Source: Hysterium pulicare CBS 123377 (Eukaryota; Ascomycota; Dothideomycetes; Hysteriales; Hysteriaceae). Taken from it: 64,000 nucleotides of DNA. The position numbers and the translations under genes are program-made. The notes below the pieces were generated by a model. That model saw only the letters and a list, made by a program, of their open reading frames with translations. It was not told where the DNA came from and did not search any database. Shown in pieces: positions 1 to 11,158 of this stretch (its first letter is position 1; each line of letters starts with the position of its first letter). The stretch lies in the NCBI GenBank assembly GCA_000467715.1, contig AJFK01000293.1, positions 1-64,000 on the forward strand. Direction: 5' to 3'.

Positions 1-367
1 CAGCCTGATCAGGTCCATTGAACTGTTTCACCTGGCCCAATATTTGCATACCCGCTCTAAACTCAGCTACCCGTGGCGCATTATCTGACGTCTCGCTAAC
101 AATAGTGAAGAGATCTTCCATCCTCTTATTCGTATCCCTCAGTCTCGTCACCGTGGCCTCAATTTCCCCCATGGACTCTGGTACCCATTCCTTAAGGACG
201 GTGCGCAAGATTATCATTTCATTCCAGTTTTGGGCATTAGAAAGCTGAAGAGACCACCATCTAGGTTGAGCATACAGCAAGTAAGGAAGTTTTTCAAGTC
301 GATCCTGGAGCTTATCAATGCTGCTTTTGAGGGCTTGGGCCGCTTTTGTGAAATCGGCTGAGGCCAT
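1..367 (-). CDS. Partial hypothetical helical protein, runs off the left edge
   Basis: An open frame begins with ATG at 367 and stays open to the window edge, giving the first 122 residues of a longer protein. The visible part is rich in Lys, Glu, Leu and Arg and begins MASADFTKAAQALKSS. Heptad-like stretches (IDKLQDRLEKLPYLL and IEATVTRLRDTNKRMEDL) suggest coiled coils. There is no signal peptide or membrane segment. It is divergent from the small gene starting at 948, and the two share a 580-base spacer. I do not recognise the family. It could be a cytosolic scaffold-like protein, but that is only inferred from its helical composition. The C-terminus and any introns lie outside the window. 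Confidence 0.6.
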   Translation of the reverse strand, partial: MASADFTKAAQALKSSIDKLQDRLEKLPYLLYAQPRWWSLQLSNAQNWNEMIILRTVLKEWVPESMGEIEATVTRLRDTNKRMEDLFTIVSETSDNAPRVAEFRAGMQILGQVKQFNGPDQA

Positions 368-947
368 GTTGATGGATGAAATGTAGAATGTGGTACTATT
401 CGTGCTGTGAAAGATGAGAAGGTCGATCCCATGGGGTTTATATGCTGGTTTTGTCCAAGGTTTTCTGGTTCGTGAATGTTAGCCAGAAGCAAGGGAGTTG
501 GTGTTGATCAGCTGACGCGAAACAATCGGCACTGTGTCAGAGAGCCAGTGACCCACAAACAATGACATTGGCGCATGTGAGTTTCACAGAAGGTGACTTA
601 TGGAAGATCAGGTAGAATCGTGAAGCGGTAAATGATAGAATATCGTTTGTTTAATACATGCTTGTGGTTGAATAGTAGGTTAGCGAGGCCTCAAGTGATA
701 GATAGACTTGAAGTGATGCTTGCTTGTATGGAACAGTTTCCTACCCTCCCGTAGTCATCGGACTTTTCATCGAGTCACAAAGGACATGTGGACTACCCCC
801 GAAGACCAACAACCGTTGGACCATGCTGGAAGTCAATCGCGTAGCTCTTTATAACGATCTGGTGGAAAGTGGCAAACAAAAGAATGTATAAAGCAGGAAT
901 CAATCCCCCACTATATTCCCCAACCCGCATTTAAAATCCTAGGAATC
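368..947. other. Divergent intergenic spacer
   Basis: This 580-base spacer lies between two divergently transcribed small genes and should hold both promoters. No convincing coding frame or RNA gene was seen. A TATA-like box for the rightward gene is annotated separately. Confidence 0.6.
887..892 (+). promoter_or_regulatory. TATA-like box
   Basis: The hexamer TATAAA lies about 55 bases before the ATG at 948, with a pyrimidine-rich stretch (caatcccccactatattccc) between them, a typical fungal core promoter layout. This is a sequence match only. Confidence 0.4.
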
Positions 948-1341
948 ATGAGTGCGAGCCACCATCCCGAAACCACAACTCTAAGTACGTAAGAACTCTC
1001 CACCTACTAATCCATCCCAGTTATTGACACCATCTCCAGTATCCGAGACCGCAAATGAGGTATGCGACTGCTTCAACGAGTTAGAAGCCACTCTCATCAG
1101 GCTCCAAAGCCTCCTGATGCAAAGGAAACGTCAAGGAAAAGCGAAATACAATGGCCAGAATATGTTCGTATGGCTAGACTTGGTCGTTAAGGAGGCGTCG
1201 ATTTGCGAAAGTTGGCTTCGCACAACTAAAGAGAAGAGTGGGCGCTTGAGAGAGTTGGAGGAGTCGATCGCGCCTGGAGCACGAGATGGTAGAATGGATC
1301 AAATGATCGCGGACGTTCTGGAGAAACTTACTGGTTGGTGA
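948..1341 (+). CDS. Small hypothetical helical protein, two exons
   Basis: I read two exons, 948-984 and 1040-1341, split by a 55-base intron. The donor is GTACGT, a CTACTAAT branch-like site is present, and the acceptor is CTCCAG. Joining them gives about 112 residues starting MSASHHPETTTLISE and ending EKLTGW. An earlier acceptor at 1020 would leave a very short 36-base intron, so the later one is preferred. The protein is charged and helical, with several Cys and Trp residues and no signal peptide or membrane segment. I do not recognise it. It is divergent from the left-edge gene and converges on the decayed HET gene 108 bases downstream, so it may belong to the same accessory neighbourhood. 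Confidence 0.55.
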
Positions 1342-1449
1342 TGGGGAAGGGTGCTGGAGGAGCCAAAAAACGCGATGTGGTGTTCGTAGAATGGAAGCAT
1401 TGGAGATTAGCTTTGTTGGCTTGGGTTCGAAGAGAGAGGTTCTCCTATT

Positions 1450-3501
1450 CTAATTTGATATATTGCTCTTTATGTCATCTAGAATATCAGTGTATTCCCA
1501 AAGGAGGTCAATTATTCCCTTGCGGCGATAAGTCCCATCTTCCATTTCCCGAGTTGCCAAGAATGATGCCATGTGATGAACGATTGGGACTCCACTACGG
1601 TAATTCGTCAAGCTCATCAGTACGGCTAAACCTTCTGCACATTCTGCATGGCTTCTTGGTGAATCAAAACCTACAGACGCTGCTACTGTAGTGTTTTGCA
1701 GCCTTAATGATAAACATTTGTTTTTGCGCGGAGTAATGCTTATGTCCATAACTGTTGCAGGTCCAGTATGAACTTTATCTGGATCTATTGCCTTCCATTC
1801 GACAAGAATGGAGCGTATGTGGAGGTAACGTGTTCCCTCTGGCACGACCTTCGTTGTTAGATACATTGAAGAAAGCTTGTCGATGGTCGTTGTGCTACCG
1901 TCTTGCAATTCTGCCATACTTTCCGCAGACTGCGATGGTAAACGCTCAAATTGTTCTAGTGGGTCGTCGTTACTTGGGAAAGCTATCCATGCCCGGTTTC
2001 GAGATACCCAGGACCACGACGGAAAGCCCTCGCGAAGGCTGTCGAATCCAAACGGGACAGCACCAGCTGCAGAGTCTTCAAAATGCCAGAGGAATCCATT
2101 ATAGAATCCTATCGTGAGAGATTCATCCGGTTTGCGCAAACATCCTCATCGTACGTAAACTCCCTGCTTTGATATTGATTGACGTATTAGACGAAATCAT
2201 CGCCATAATAATATCCGAAAAGATCTGGAGAGATGGAGACGTTGTGAGGGGCTTGGGAAAGAATCTTGATATGGATTCGCCTCCACTACCTTCTCGACAA
2301 ATAAGGAAGCATCCCTCGTCTGTGAAGACCATGCATAGGAGAGCCTCTTGGTATGTCCATCCTCGCTTGGCCCATTTAGATTCGCGTATTATTCCTGTCA
2401 CAGACCGAGTTGGCTCTGACTTGACTACCTTTATGCCTTGGGTTGTGAATGAGCATTGTTCTTTTCGCCCCCTAGAAACTCCATCTAAGCCAGTATTATC
2501 GTCAAGCCCGAGATCACAGATCGTAGCAGTTACACAGCCAAATATGTTTGCCATTTGCTCATTCTGGTTGCTCTTATGGTTAGATTGGTGTTGTTGAATA
2601 CAGTAGCGATCCACCCAAAGGTACCGGAATCCCAGCTTTTTCACCACCACGATTGCATCCTCGATCGTAGAGGGCAGACGTGCAGGTAATCCCGACGTTC
2701 GTAGAGAGGAATTGGAGGTATTCTCAGTTTTGGAGTGAGGACCAGGTAGCCTTCTCCAGACATAGCTAAGGGCTATGTATGAGAAGTCAGCTTGTAGAGG
2801 GACGATACTCCCCTCTTCGCAGTCGATCACTTCTGCGTTGACGGGAACTTGCAGTGAAATTGCGAGCAGTCAGGGTGCTCCATTTCACACCAGTCCAGCA
2901 TTTCCGGTACTCGTTTGTAGTTTACTTTTGCGCCGAGACTCACGCCAATGGGTGATTGGCCGTCGGAATGCTTGAAAACGTCTGACGCTGGAACAATCAA
3001 CCCTCGGTTCCATTTGGGCCACATCCTAAAGCGATCAAGCTCGGATAGAATTGTACTTAGGACGACCGAGTGACCTCTAGAGTGCGGCTCCAGAAATGCA
3101 CTAGTACACGAAGCTCGCAAGTGCCATACCTTGTATTTTGACTCATACCCCAGGTCAAATTCGCCTGCGAGAGGGTCCAGAGATATTGCAGTGGCAAACA
3201 TCTTGCAGGCAGGACCTGATGAAGTCAGTAGAGCGGGAGACATATCCGATAATACGAAAACAGGTATGTCGATGAGGTTGAGCGTGTACTTAGTCAGTCT
3301 GAATCTCGAGAAATCCATGGTGAAAATATATTTGAAATTGATAGAACGACATCTAGGGCAAAAGTCGCTTCCAATTTCGTTAGGGCCAGGTTCAGGGGTG
3401 AATTGCTCCAGCCACCGGCGAAGTCCGGATTTCGAATTCACTCCTCCAAAATATGTTAAGGCTCCTTCCTCATTGTTGGAAATAGCCAGGGTTTCCGCCA
3501 T
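1450..3501 (-). pseudogene. Decayed HET-domain (heterokaryon incompatibility) gene
   Basis: Read leftward from an ATG at 3501, three successive frames (3501-2827, 2830-2123, 2139-1450) together resemble the HET paralogue immediately upstream. The N-terminal part has a Cys-pair motif (FCPRCRSINF). The middle part carries the HET hallmarks: YIALSYVW, FRYLWVDRYCIQQ, and WAKRGWTYQEALL. The C-terminal part has FPSWSWVSRN and YLHIRSILVEW. Relative to its neighbour the gene is interrupted about three times and is missing some of its middle. No ordinary splice sites explain this, so I call it a pseudogene. HET proteins are host cell-death effectors triggered by non-self fusion. Unrecognised introns remain a small possibility. 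Its head-to-tail position suggests tandem duplication followed by loss. Confidence 0.7.
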
Positions 3502-3888
3502 AATTTAAGCAGGAATCCAAGTCTAGATGTATGCAGGAGTGGACTAGGATAGCTTCGACTTTTGAGGCGAAGGTACCTAAGAGTACTTATTCTATGGACG
3601 TACGGGGCTTTCGTCCGCCGCACAGGGGTCTAGTCTAAACGGGATTGGCCAGATTCCAGGCATATAAGCCTCACAAGGCTGACAACTGTCAAGTTGTGGC
3701 TGTGTTAAGAACATGCGTAAGAGCCCCGTCCGCAGCTTGCCTCCAACTTACATTCAAGGTAAATCAGAGCCAAAGGTAATGGATTGCGGGCTAGCTCAAG
3801 TGATAGGGGATTCGGTTCGTGGGTGTTTCTAAGAGATAGGACCATTGAGTGATGATGTGTGGTCCAAGTTGCGAACCGGTAGCCTCGA
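3502..3888. other. Spacer between tandem HET paralogues
   Basis: This roughly 390-base spacer should hold the 3' end of the upstream HET gene and the promoter of the decayed copy. It has no coding frame of note. It contains a short stretch, aggcatataagcc at about 3658, with a TATA-like core. Confidence 0.5.
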
Positions 3889-6065
3889 CTATCCTAACCG
3901 AATGGTGGTCATCAGGTTTTCTGGTACTCCAGATAGGTCATGAAAGGTGTCTGAACATTTAATCATGCCTTCGCGCCGGTAGCTTCTATACTCCGTTGGT
4001 CGTATCACCAACCATCCCGTTTGCAGTTCATATGGCAATGTGGCCGAGGCTATGAGAATAGCCAGTCCAGTTCGATACCGGTGGCGTTGATTTGGGTGAT
4101 CGAAGTAGAGGTCTCCAGTCATGCTCCGCGTGCCCAGAGGGATTGGAGCTGAATTGACCGCCAACCCAGTAATGCAAACTTCAATGCTTTGGCCAGTTGT
4201 GAGTTCGGAACCATTACGGACCTCCCAATTGGCAATAAGTGAGCGAATATGAAGGAATTTCGTTTGCTCTGGTACGACCTTCCTATTGTGGTATTCCGCA
4301 AGATGATCTTGTATATTCAATATCTTGTTCTCTGGAAGTTCAACCTGAATTTCCGCAACAAATTCTTTCGAATGATTGGGGCTACCGAGGAATGAGTCGT
4401 CATCTCCACTGCCAGTACGAAATTGCGTAAGAGCACAACTTCGGGATATCCATGACCACGACGGAAAGCATGTGCGAAAATTGTCCTCCGAGGGTTGAGC
4501 AAAGCTTTCCGGGTTTAAAAAATTATTCCAGAGCAAGCCATGAGCAAAGCCAACCTGGTCATGGTAGCCAGCAATGCAAGACTCCTTAAGATCCGTTGGT
4601 CGGAAACAAGGAATTCCAAAATAAGACTGTGCCTCAGCTTCAGAAAGAAGGCCCTTGAACGCGTCTAAAATGTCTTGCTCGAAAGTGAATTTTCTCGATT
4701 GGTATTGTTGGACTAGAGATTCGAATCGATATCGAGGGTGTTTTTCTGAGTTGTAGTCCCATCTTACGACATGACCGAAGAAATCCGGAGAAATGCACCT
4801 CATTGTTGGTATATCTACTCTTCCTCTACCACCAATTTCTGTCGCGGTTGCTGTCCGACAAACCATTGTAACACCGTGGTCGGTGAAGAATATGCATCGG
4901 TGCGATAAGAGGCCTTCTTGATATGTCCATCCGCGTCTCGTCCACTGTGAATGCCGAGTATGCCATAAAATAGATGCGGACAGAGGCCAGCTCACGATAT
5001 CCATGTCCTGGGCTCGGAAATCGTAGTGACCTGTTCGAGAAGAAGAGACCCTAGGGAGTCCAGCGTTATGGTCCGGCCCAAGTGCACATACAGTAGCAAT
5101 AGCGCGGTTATAGATGCTTGCCATCTGTCCTATTTGATGTTTTTTGTCCTCGGCGTGGCATTGCTGAATGCAGTACCGGTCGATCCAAAGGTATCGGAAA
5201 CCCAGTCCTTCAACAGCCTCAATTGCATCCTCGATTGTCCGCGGTAGGATCTTAGGTAACTCGAACACACCCGATTCATTGATATCGTAGTGAGATTGGC
5301 CGCCCCAAACATAGCTTAGAGCTATATAATCCAGCTCTTCTGTCAATGGAACAATGGTTCTATCTGCGCAATTGATTACTCGTGCGTAGAGTGGGAAGCT
5401 GTGAGTCGGACTGGTACAAAGGAAAGGGTGCTCGGATGAGCACCGATCTATTAATCTGCGCACTCTCTGATAGTCCACTCTCTCATGTAACTTGCTCAAA
5501 AGCTTGGGAATATTGGGCATTCTGACAAGATTGGTATTTTTCAACGAGCTTCCCGAAAATGGCATTAGCAATCCACGACTCAAGCACTCAATCCTTCTGG
5601 GATGGTTTAGATAATCCTCTTCCCGCCATAATACATGCCGACAATGATTTTTGTTGCCGCGGTCGCCACTTCAGCGTAGTGGAAATATACATGTGTGTCA
5701 AATGTCGCGCGGACTTGTCCGTCATAGATTGCTCGCAGTTGCCATGTCTTCTTCGAGGGCTGTACATCAACCTGAATTTCGGTGTTGCTCGTTTCAAGCC
5801 GGGAGAATGTCATGGTATCGAAGGTCCGGCAAGCTGGACATGTCGACTCCATCATTGGCGGCGAAGATTGGGAGAAAGTGAAAACCGGCAAAGCATTTCC
5901 TCCCAAACTTTCAGCTTCAATGTCAAAAATGCGTCTAAAATCTATCGATCGGCATCGCGGGCAGAGTTCCCAGTTCTCTTCCGCCTTATTCAACTCTGTC
6001 GGTATTGCGCGGGATTTTCTGTCGTGCTCATCCGGTCTTGAAGGTTTTCTCCGTCTTTTGGGCAT
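3889..6065 (-). CDS. HET-domain protein, frame interrupted once
   Basis: The likely start is ATG at 6065 (MPKRRRKPSRPDEH); the frame further upstream has no ATG. The first frame (6065-5607) holds a Cys-pair motif (LCPRCRSIDFRRIF) also found in the paralogue. The second, long frame (to 3889) holds the HET domain: YIALSYVWGG, FRYLWIDRYCIQQ, MASIYNRAIATVCALG and WTRRGWTYQEGLLS. The C-terminal region has FPSWSWISRS and FLHIRSLIANW. The frames meet near 5.6 kb. By alignment with the neighbouring copy the protein runs from one frame into the other, with no credible splice sites. This is either a recent lesion or an assembly error. HET proteins trigger death of fused, genetically different cells. 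Otherwise the gene is near full length, about 725 residues. Confidence 0.65.
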
Positions 6066-7929
6066 CGTCCTAATGGAAAGACTAAAGGAGACTTGTGCCT
6101 TCTGATAATGGCGAGAGAAGTCCGAAGTTTTAGCTGCTGCTGAACCATCAAACTGCGGTTGCAGCTGGTCAAATACGTACGGCGGAATCAGCCTCGTATG
6201 CAAGTCTCAGAAAGCTGAGACTGCCTGGCTACAGCCACATCACAGGCATCCGGCGGAGCCTTATCCAGTCCCTTTGTCAAAAACTTCACTATTGCGATTT
6301 CCACTGCTCAGGCCATGGAGAGAAGTATGAATTATCAAAGTTGATTTACGAGATGTAACGATGAGCTGAAGTCTTGGCGCCAAGCCACTTGTTCCAAAAG
6401 GGACTCCCATCAAGCGTCCTAAAAGGTCTTAAACAATCTGAAAGGCATGGTACTGGAGGAGCTCTACAGGACCATTTATTTAAAAGCCGTTCCCTCGCAT
6501 TTAACATTTGAAAGTAGAAGATACGTATAGCATATTATAGCATGAATATCAAGACTATCTTATTTGATATCTAGAACAACATCTCTGCCACTCCCCCCAT
6601 CCTAAAAAAGAGGTTGATTAAGCTTAACTACACGTAAGCAGTGATTATAATTGAAGCTCTTATTTATAGTTAATTTTATTAAATAATATAATAGTATTGC
6701 TTTAATTTTACATTAAGTTCTTATTAGTTTAGTTTCTTTAGTTTTAGTACACTATTATTACCGTTAACGATAAAAAGAGTTAATAAGTTAAACATGATCT
6801 CTAGGTCTACCTTTGAGTCAACACTGTTGACTTAACGCGCACCTGGTGGAAGTTAAAATGCGCTGCTGGGCAGGTCTTCTCTTTCAGTAGTCTCCAACAC
6901 CCTTCATCAACCCTATCACACTTTAGCATCAAATACTACTCATGGCGAACTACATCACCTTGCCGACCCTGGACCCCAAACCCGTAAGAGTCGTCCTCTT
7001 CGTCGCCATCGTCGGAGAGCGTCGACGAGTCGAATGGCACCAGCGTTTCTAATTGCTTCGGACGATTCGAAACTGAACCGCGGGGGAGATTTAGGAGAGC
7101 TTCTAGTGAGAGGGGAAAGAGACTAGATGAGGCTGCTAGCTGCTAGGCTGCGAATAAGCGCGTCGTGAGAGCGTCGGAGGGTCTCCAGCTGCTCGCGAAG
7201 TTCCTCAACGGTACTCATATTTTCAGTAGCAGGCCGCTTCCGCCGTTGACCTAGGCGCAAACAGAGCTCGGAAGCTGGCCTCCCATAAGAAAACTTTTAA
7301 AGACTCAATTCCAGGCTGGACCCCACTCTGCATCGAGGTCGTGTGCTCCAATTGTCAGCCTCAATCTTGCAATCGCGCGCCCGTTATCAATCTCGTAAAG
7401 AGGGCAGAAAAGCTCGGCGGAGGAGAGCAAGACGATTGGCTTGGTATTTTTACTACAATCGGTCCATCCGCCCCAGACCGATGAGATGTGCATGCTCGAT
7501 AAGGCTGAGAATGCTTGCATATGATTCGAGCCGTTCAATAAGCGCTGCGGCAGTGAGGGTGATGTGAACGTTGAATAGTCCATATGTTGGCACTAATGTT
7601 GCATTTGAAAGCTAGAACACAAGTCTATGTATGTACATGTATGTTCTATATAACTCCTATAAAAAGCAAAGCCATGCTTTTTCCCGAGCGCTAAAGAAAG
7701 AACAAGGGGTATGCTTATGCGAAAAAGGAAAGAGGCATTCAAGTTCGCTCCCACAGCAGACTGAACGCTATGATATGTAGTCCTCGTATATACATACATG
7801 CACAGGACACGATGCCGAGTCGTTTCCCTGACTGGCCGGAATAAAAACAGCCGACGAACTCCTTCCCAAGAATCCCAACTCAACGCCAGGCTGCCAGCAG
7901 GTTCGACCTCTTGATTTTGCAAAAAGTGC
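6066..7929. other. Gene-free spacer with an AT-rich core
   Basis: Nearly 1.9 kb without a convincing gene. Bases 6470-6800 are strongly AT-rich (for example taattttattaaataata), unlike their surroundings, and are followed by a 17-base palindrome. A short leftward frame from about 7219 (MSTVEELREQLETLRRS) looks like the start of a coiled coil but stops after about 35 codons. The mixture suggests old, decayed insertion material, possibly with mutation toward AT, but no element family could be named. Confidence 0.5.
6816..6832. repeat. 17-base palindrome AGTCAACA-c-TGTTGACT
   Basis: Two perfect 8-base inverted arms flank a single central base, right at the edge of the AT-rich tract. It could be a binding site for a dimeric regulator, or a terminal repeat remnant. 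No partner copy was found nearby. Confidence 0.5.
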
Positions 7930-10307
7930 TCAGGCAGTAAGCTTGTCCTTTGCCATCCGTTTAACGGGATGCAGCAGCATCCCGGGCATACACATCCTGC
8001 CTTCCTCTTCTTGGCCTCCTACGATCATCTCGTCTTTCGCCCATTCGTGGATCTTGACTTTCCAGCCCAGCCATCGCCTATACAACGTTCTCGGGAACTT
8101 GGACGCATAATACCAACTCCAGCCTTGGAAGTTGTATTCCCGGTCATGGTTGTATGGACTATCGGCCTGCTCGCCCCAGGCGCCTGGGACCAAATCCTGG
8201 AGCCCACCAGTGACAGGGTTGATGGTCGAATGCGCATTGAAAATATTGTCGGCATAGTGATCGGGCCAAAGGCGATCGGAGAAGATAGGGTGAGGTGCAT
8301 AAACGGCTTTGAGACCGTGTTGGAGTGCAACGGAGGATGGCCACATTTCGGCCTGCATGGAGCGGCCAACCAGGTTCTCTTCGTGCATAGCTTGGAGCAT
8401 ACGCTTAGAGAAACGACAGACGGTATTGATGTATACTCTTCGGTCAAGGTGGATAAAGTCAGGATGTGTAAAGGCATCATCGGCGGGTTGAGATGCATTG
8501 AAAATTGGGTGCACTCCTGGGAGGTAGTTCCAGATTTTATCTTTGTAGGACCAGGAGGTGTTTCTAGGATCCCACATGGGCAAGAGTGTAATGAAGTCGG
8601 CGGGTTCATCAACGCCCCAGGTAAATTTGTCTTTGTCGAACGAATGGGGTGGTTTTGGACCGAGAGGTTTTTGGGGTGGCTCCGCGCGGGCCCAAGGACG
8701 GGGACCCCAGACTGGAGGAGGGATATAGGAATGGGCAGACGCATTGAGGACTTCAGCATGAGTCTCTTCGACGAAGGAAGAATAAGAGCCATGGACAGCA
8801 GGGAGATAATAGCGCTTGTTGCGTTCCCACAATAGCTTGCGAGGCTGCTTATCCGCAAAATCAGCCACTTTTTCAAGGAAGTGATAGTGCTGCCCGGTGT
8901 ATCGTGCATCTGTCTCCCAGTTCCAGACGAAATCGAACTCGGGATGTGTAAGGGAGAAATACTGCAGGCACATGAACTGATGCCAGTAGACTTGCCAATC
9001 TCCGACCTCGGGGTACCAAGGAGGGAATATGGCCTCGGACCAGAGAATGGCAATATCCCGCAGTTCCTGAGGCACGTTTGCGCGAAGGACCTCCTCGTAC
9101 ACATCTGGATCTGTGAAAATCGGTTTGTTTTTATCTTTGACGTGGACGTATAAGAAGACTGAATATTCGCCGCCAGACTGCAGTGAGAGTTCCGTGACCA
9201 TCGCTCGGATAGCCGTGATATCGTTCTCTTCGTATTTGTACCCTGTCCAGGCTCTTATTAGGATAGCAGTCCGAGTGTGATAGATTGCAGAAGATTTAGC
9301 TGCCCTGGCTGCTCTAGGTGATCTAGCTGCTCTGTTCTCCACACTGCTCTCCTCTTGCGTGAAATTTGACATATCCGCAAGGTCAATGCCACCTTTCATT
9401 TTGGTAGGACCACGAGCATCTGGCCGAAAGCGATCCTTGTTCAATTCCAGGCATTCATTTTGCAATGCTCCCCACTTCACATTCTTCCATTCCGGACGAG
9501 ACTCTGGTGCTGTCCAATCAGTTATATTTCCAGTGTCCACGTTGTCAGCGAACCCATAAGGTCCATATCGTGAATAGCTGTCGAAGCAGATATCGCCGTC
9601 CAGTCCGATTACATCGTATCCACCAACAAACACTTGTGGAAAGCCTTTCGGTATGCCTTTGTAGGCCTGAATTTGGTCATCCTGGCTAGTGTCCAAGGGT
9701 ATTCCTCGGGCCCCATTGCAAGGAGTATATTTTCCCTTCCACTGTTTCTGCCATTTCTTCCCGTTGTAATCGGGGTACGGTCGGTAGGCTTTCGGCGAGG
9801 ACATTACAGATTTCTCGAGCTTATTATGACCATTATCGTATACACGGTGGTCCCTGCAGAACAGGCATGTCAGGAACACGGTCAGGTGTGAGATGCCCTA
9901 CTGAAAACTTACATTTCAAATTCTTCCCATCTGTTGGGATCGTAATCTTTATTGATGTAGTCATTATATGGAGGCCAATGACCACCCCCTTCAACCGGTC
10001 GGTTCCAATTCAAAATCTGTTGCATATACTCCCTCAAATTGGTGGGAGAAGGTTGAGGGGACGTCGCTGCGGCCGAGGTCTTGGTCGGTCGTCCATATCC
10101 TCCTATTGTCCATGCTGGTGGTTTGTTTCCTGACTTGTGCTCTTCGACGACGGCCGGCGCTGTCGAATCGGAGTCCGATGGGTGAGAGAGCGGCAGTTGC
10201 TCGTAAAGAGCACCACCCCTCCAGGGAAGTTCTCTGAGCAGGGCAAGAATCACGAACAAAGTAACGAGAGACAGCAGCCCTAGTCTGCGGGGAGAGCGAA
10301 TCAACAT
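7930..10307 (-). CDS. DUF3405 type II membrane protein
   Basis: There are two exons, 10307-9913 and 9853-7930. The 59-base intron has a GTAAGT donor, a CTGAC branch and a CTGCAG acceptor, and the join is in phase, giving about 772 residues. ATG at 10307 is chosen because a hydrophobic anchor (LGLLSLVTLFVILALL) follows directly after MLIRSPRR, a typical type II signal anchor. Next comes a Ser/Pro-rich stem, then the large conserved region with VIGLDGDICFDSYSRYGPYG, WTGYKYEEND, FVWNWETDARYTGQHY and LLWERNKRYY, which I recognise as fungal DUF3405. The fold around WNWETDARYTG and the topology hint at a Golgi glycosyltransferase-like role, but that is inference. DUF3405 proteins are typically expanded in filamentous fungi. 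Confidence 0.88.
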
Positions 10308-11158
10308 GATGGAAACACGAAGCCAAGCGGCTCGTATTCGAGGCTGATGGCGCGAACGGAGGTGCGGGATGAAGCGATCTGGCCAAGTTTGCCTGCCACT
10401 AGTACTGGCTACTGGCTCATGGCTTGAACGACCGCTCGATGGGAAAGGCGACGTCAGAGAAAGGCAAAGAAACGAAGACGAAAAGGAAAAGAGAGAATGA
10501 AAGAGGTCAGAGAGGGCAAGATGCAAGAGGTGAGGACGAAGTAGGCAAAGAAAGTGTGAAACAAGCCTGTGCTAATTTGGACACATGGGGAGTGTTTTAC
10601 ATGTTCGGGGGGGCCCTGGACGCATGGAAGGAGCCGCTGGGGCTCTCTCGCCCGAGTTCAAACGCAGATCGATCCTTTTGCCGCCTCCAAGCCGTGCTCG
10701 TGTCGGCCTCCGGGCCACCTTGCGGCGTCGAGCCCCGCAGACGTCACCAATGGCATTCACATATTAATTGTCCGTCTGTGTCAGATTCGAAAATCCCATC
10801 GATCCTCATCATACGCTCTGCCAACCATCGAACTGCGTCTGACAGCCGGGTAATATGTGGTCGAAACAAGCGCTGCAAGTGCCACCTGCAAATTGCTTCT
10901 GTGTTTCCGTTCCACAACGGCGGGATCGATTTGTATCACAGTCGCACAGCATTATCAGTCTAACTACCGAACCATGTTCGCTTTCTTTGATCGTCTTCTC
11001 CGGGCCACTTTGCTCATACCAGATATGTCATTTTTGGCTGATTAACTACTTCGAGCTGCTATTGGGGCACCATCCTTAATCCTTCTATCAAACGCCATCC
11101 ATAATGCCAAGGCGTGGAATGCTATGTGTCGTGACATGCAAGATCCCTCGGTGCCATC
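10308..11158. other. Intergenic region upstream of the DUF3405 gene
   Basis: About 850 bases between the DUF3405 start and the Shp1-like stop, both genes on the minus strand. It includes the DUF3405 promoter and leader and the Shp1-like 3' end. A purine-rich run (about 10440-10540) on the plus strand gives long but unconvincing frames. No RNA gene was seen. Confidence 0.5.

Noticed and set aside
985-1020. 36-base intron in the first rightward gene
   Set aside because: It is too short for a typical fungal intron; the acceptor at 1039 gives 55 bases and keeps the frame.
10424-10963. 179-codon plus-strand frame
   Set aside because: It lies antisense to the DUF3405 leader, has low-complexity Lys/Arg/Glu composition from a purine run, and has no domain or splice support.
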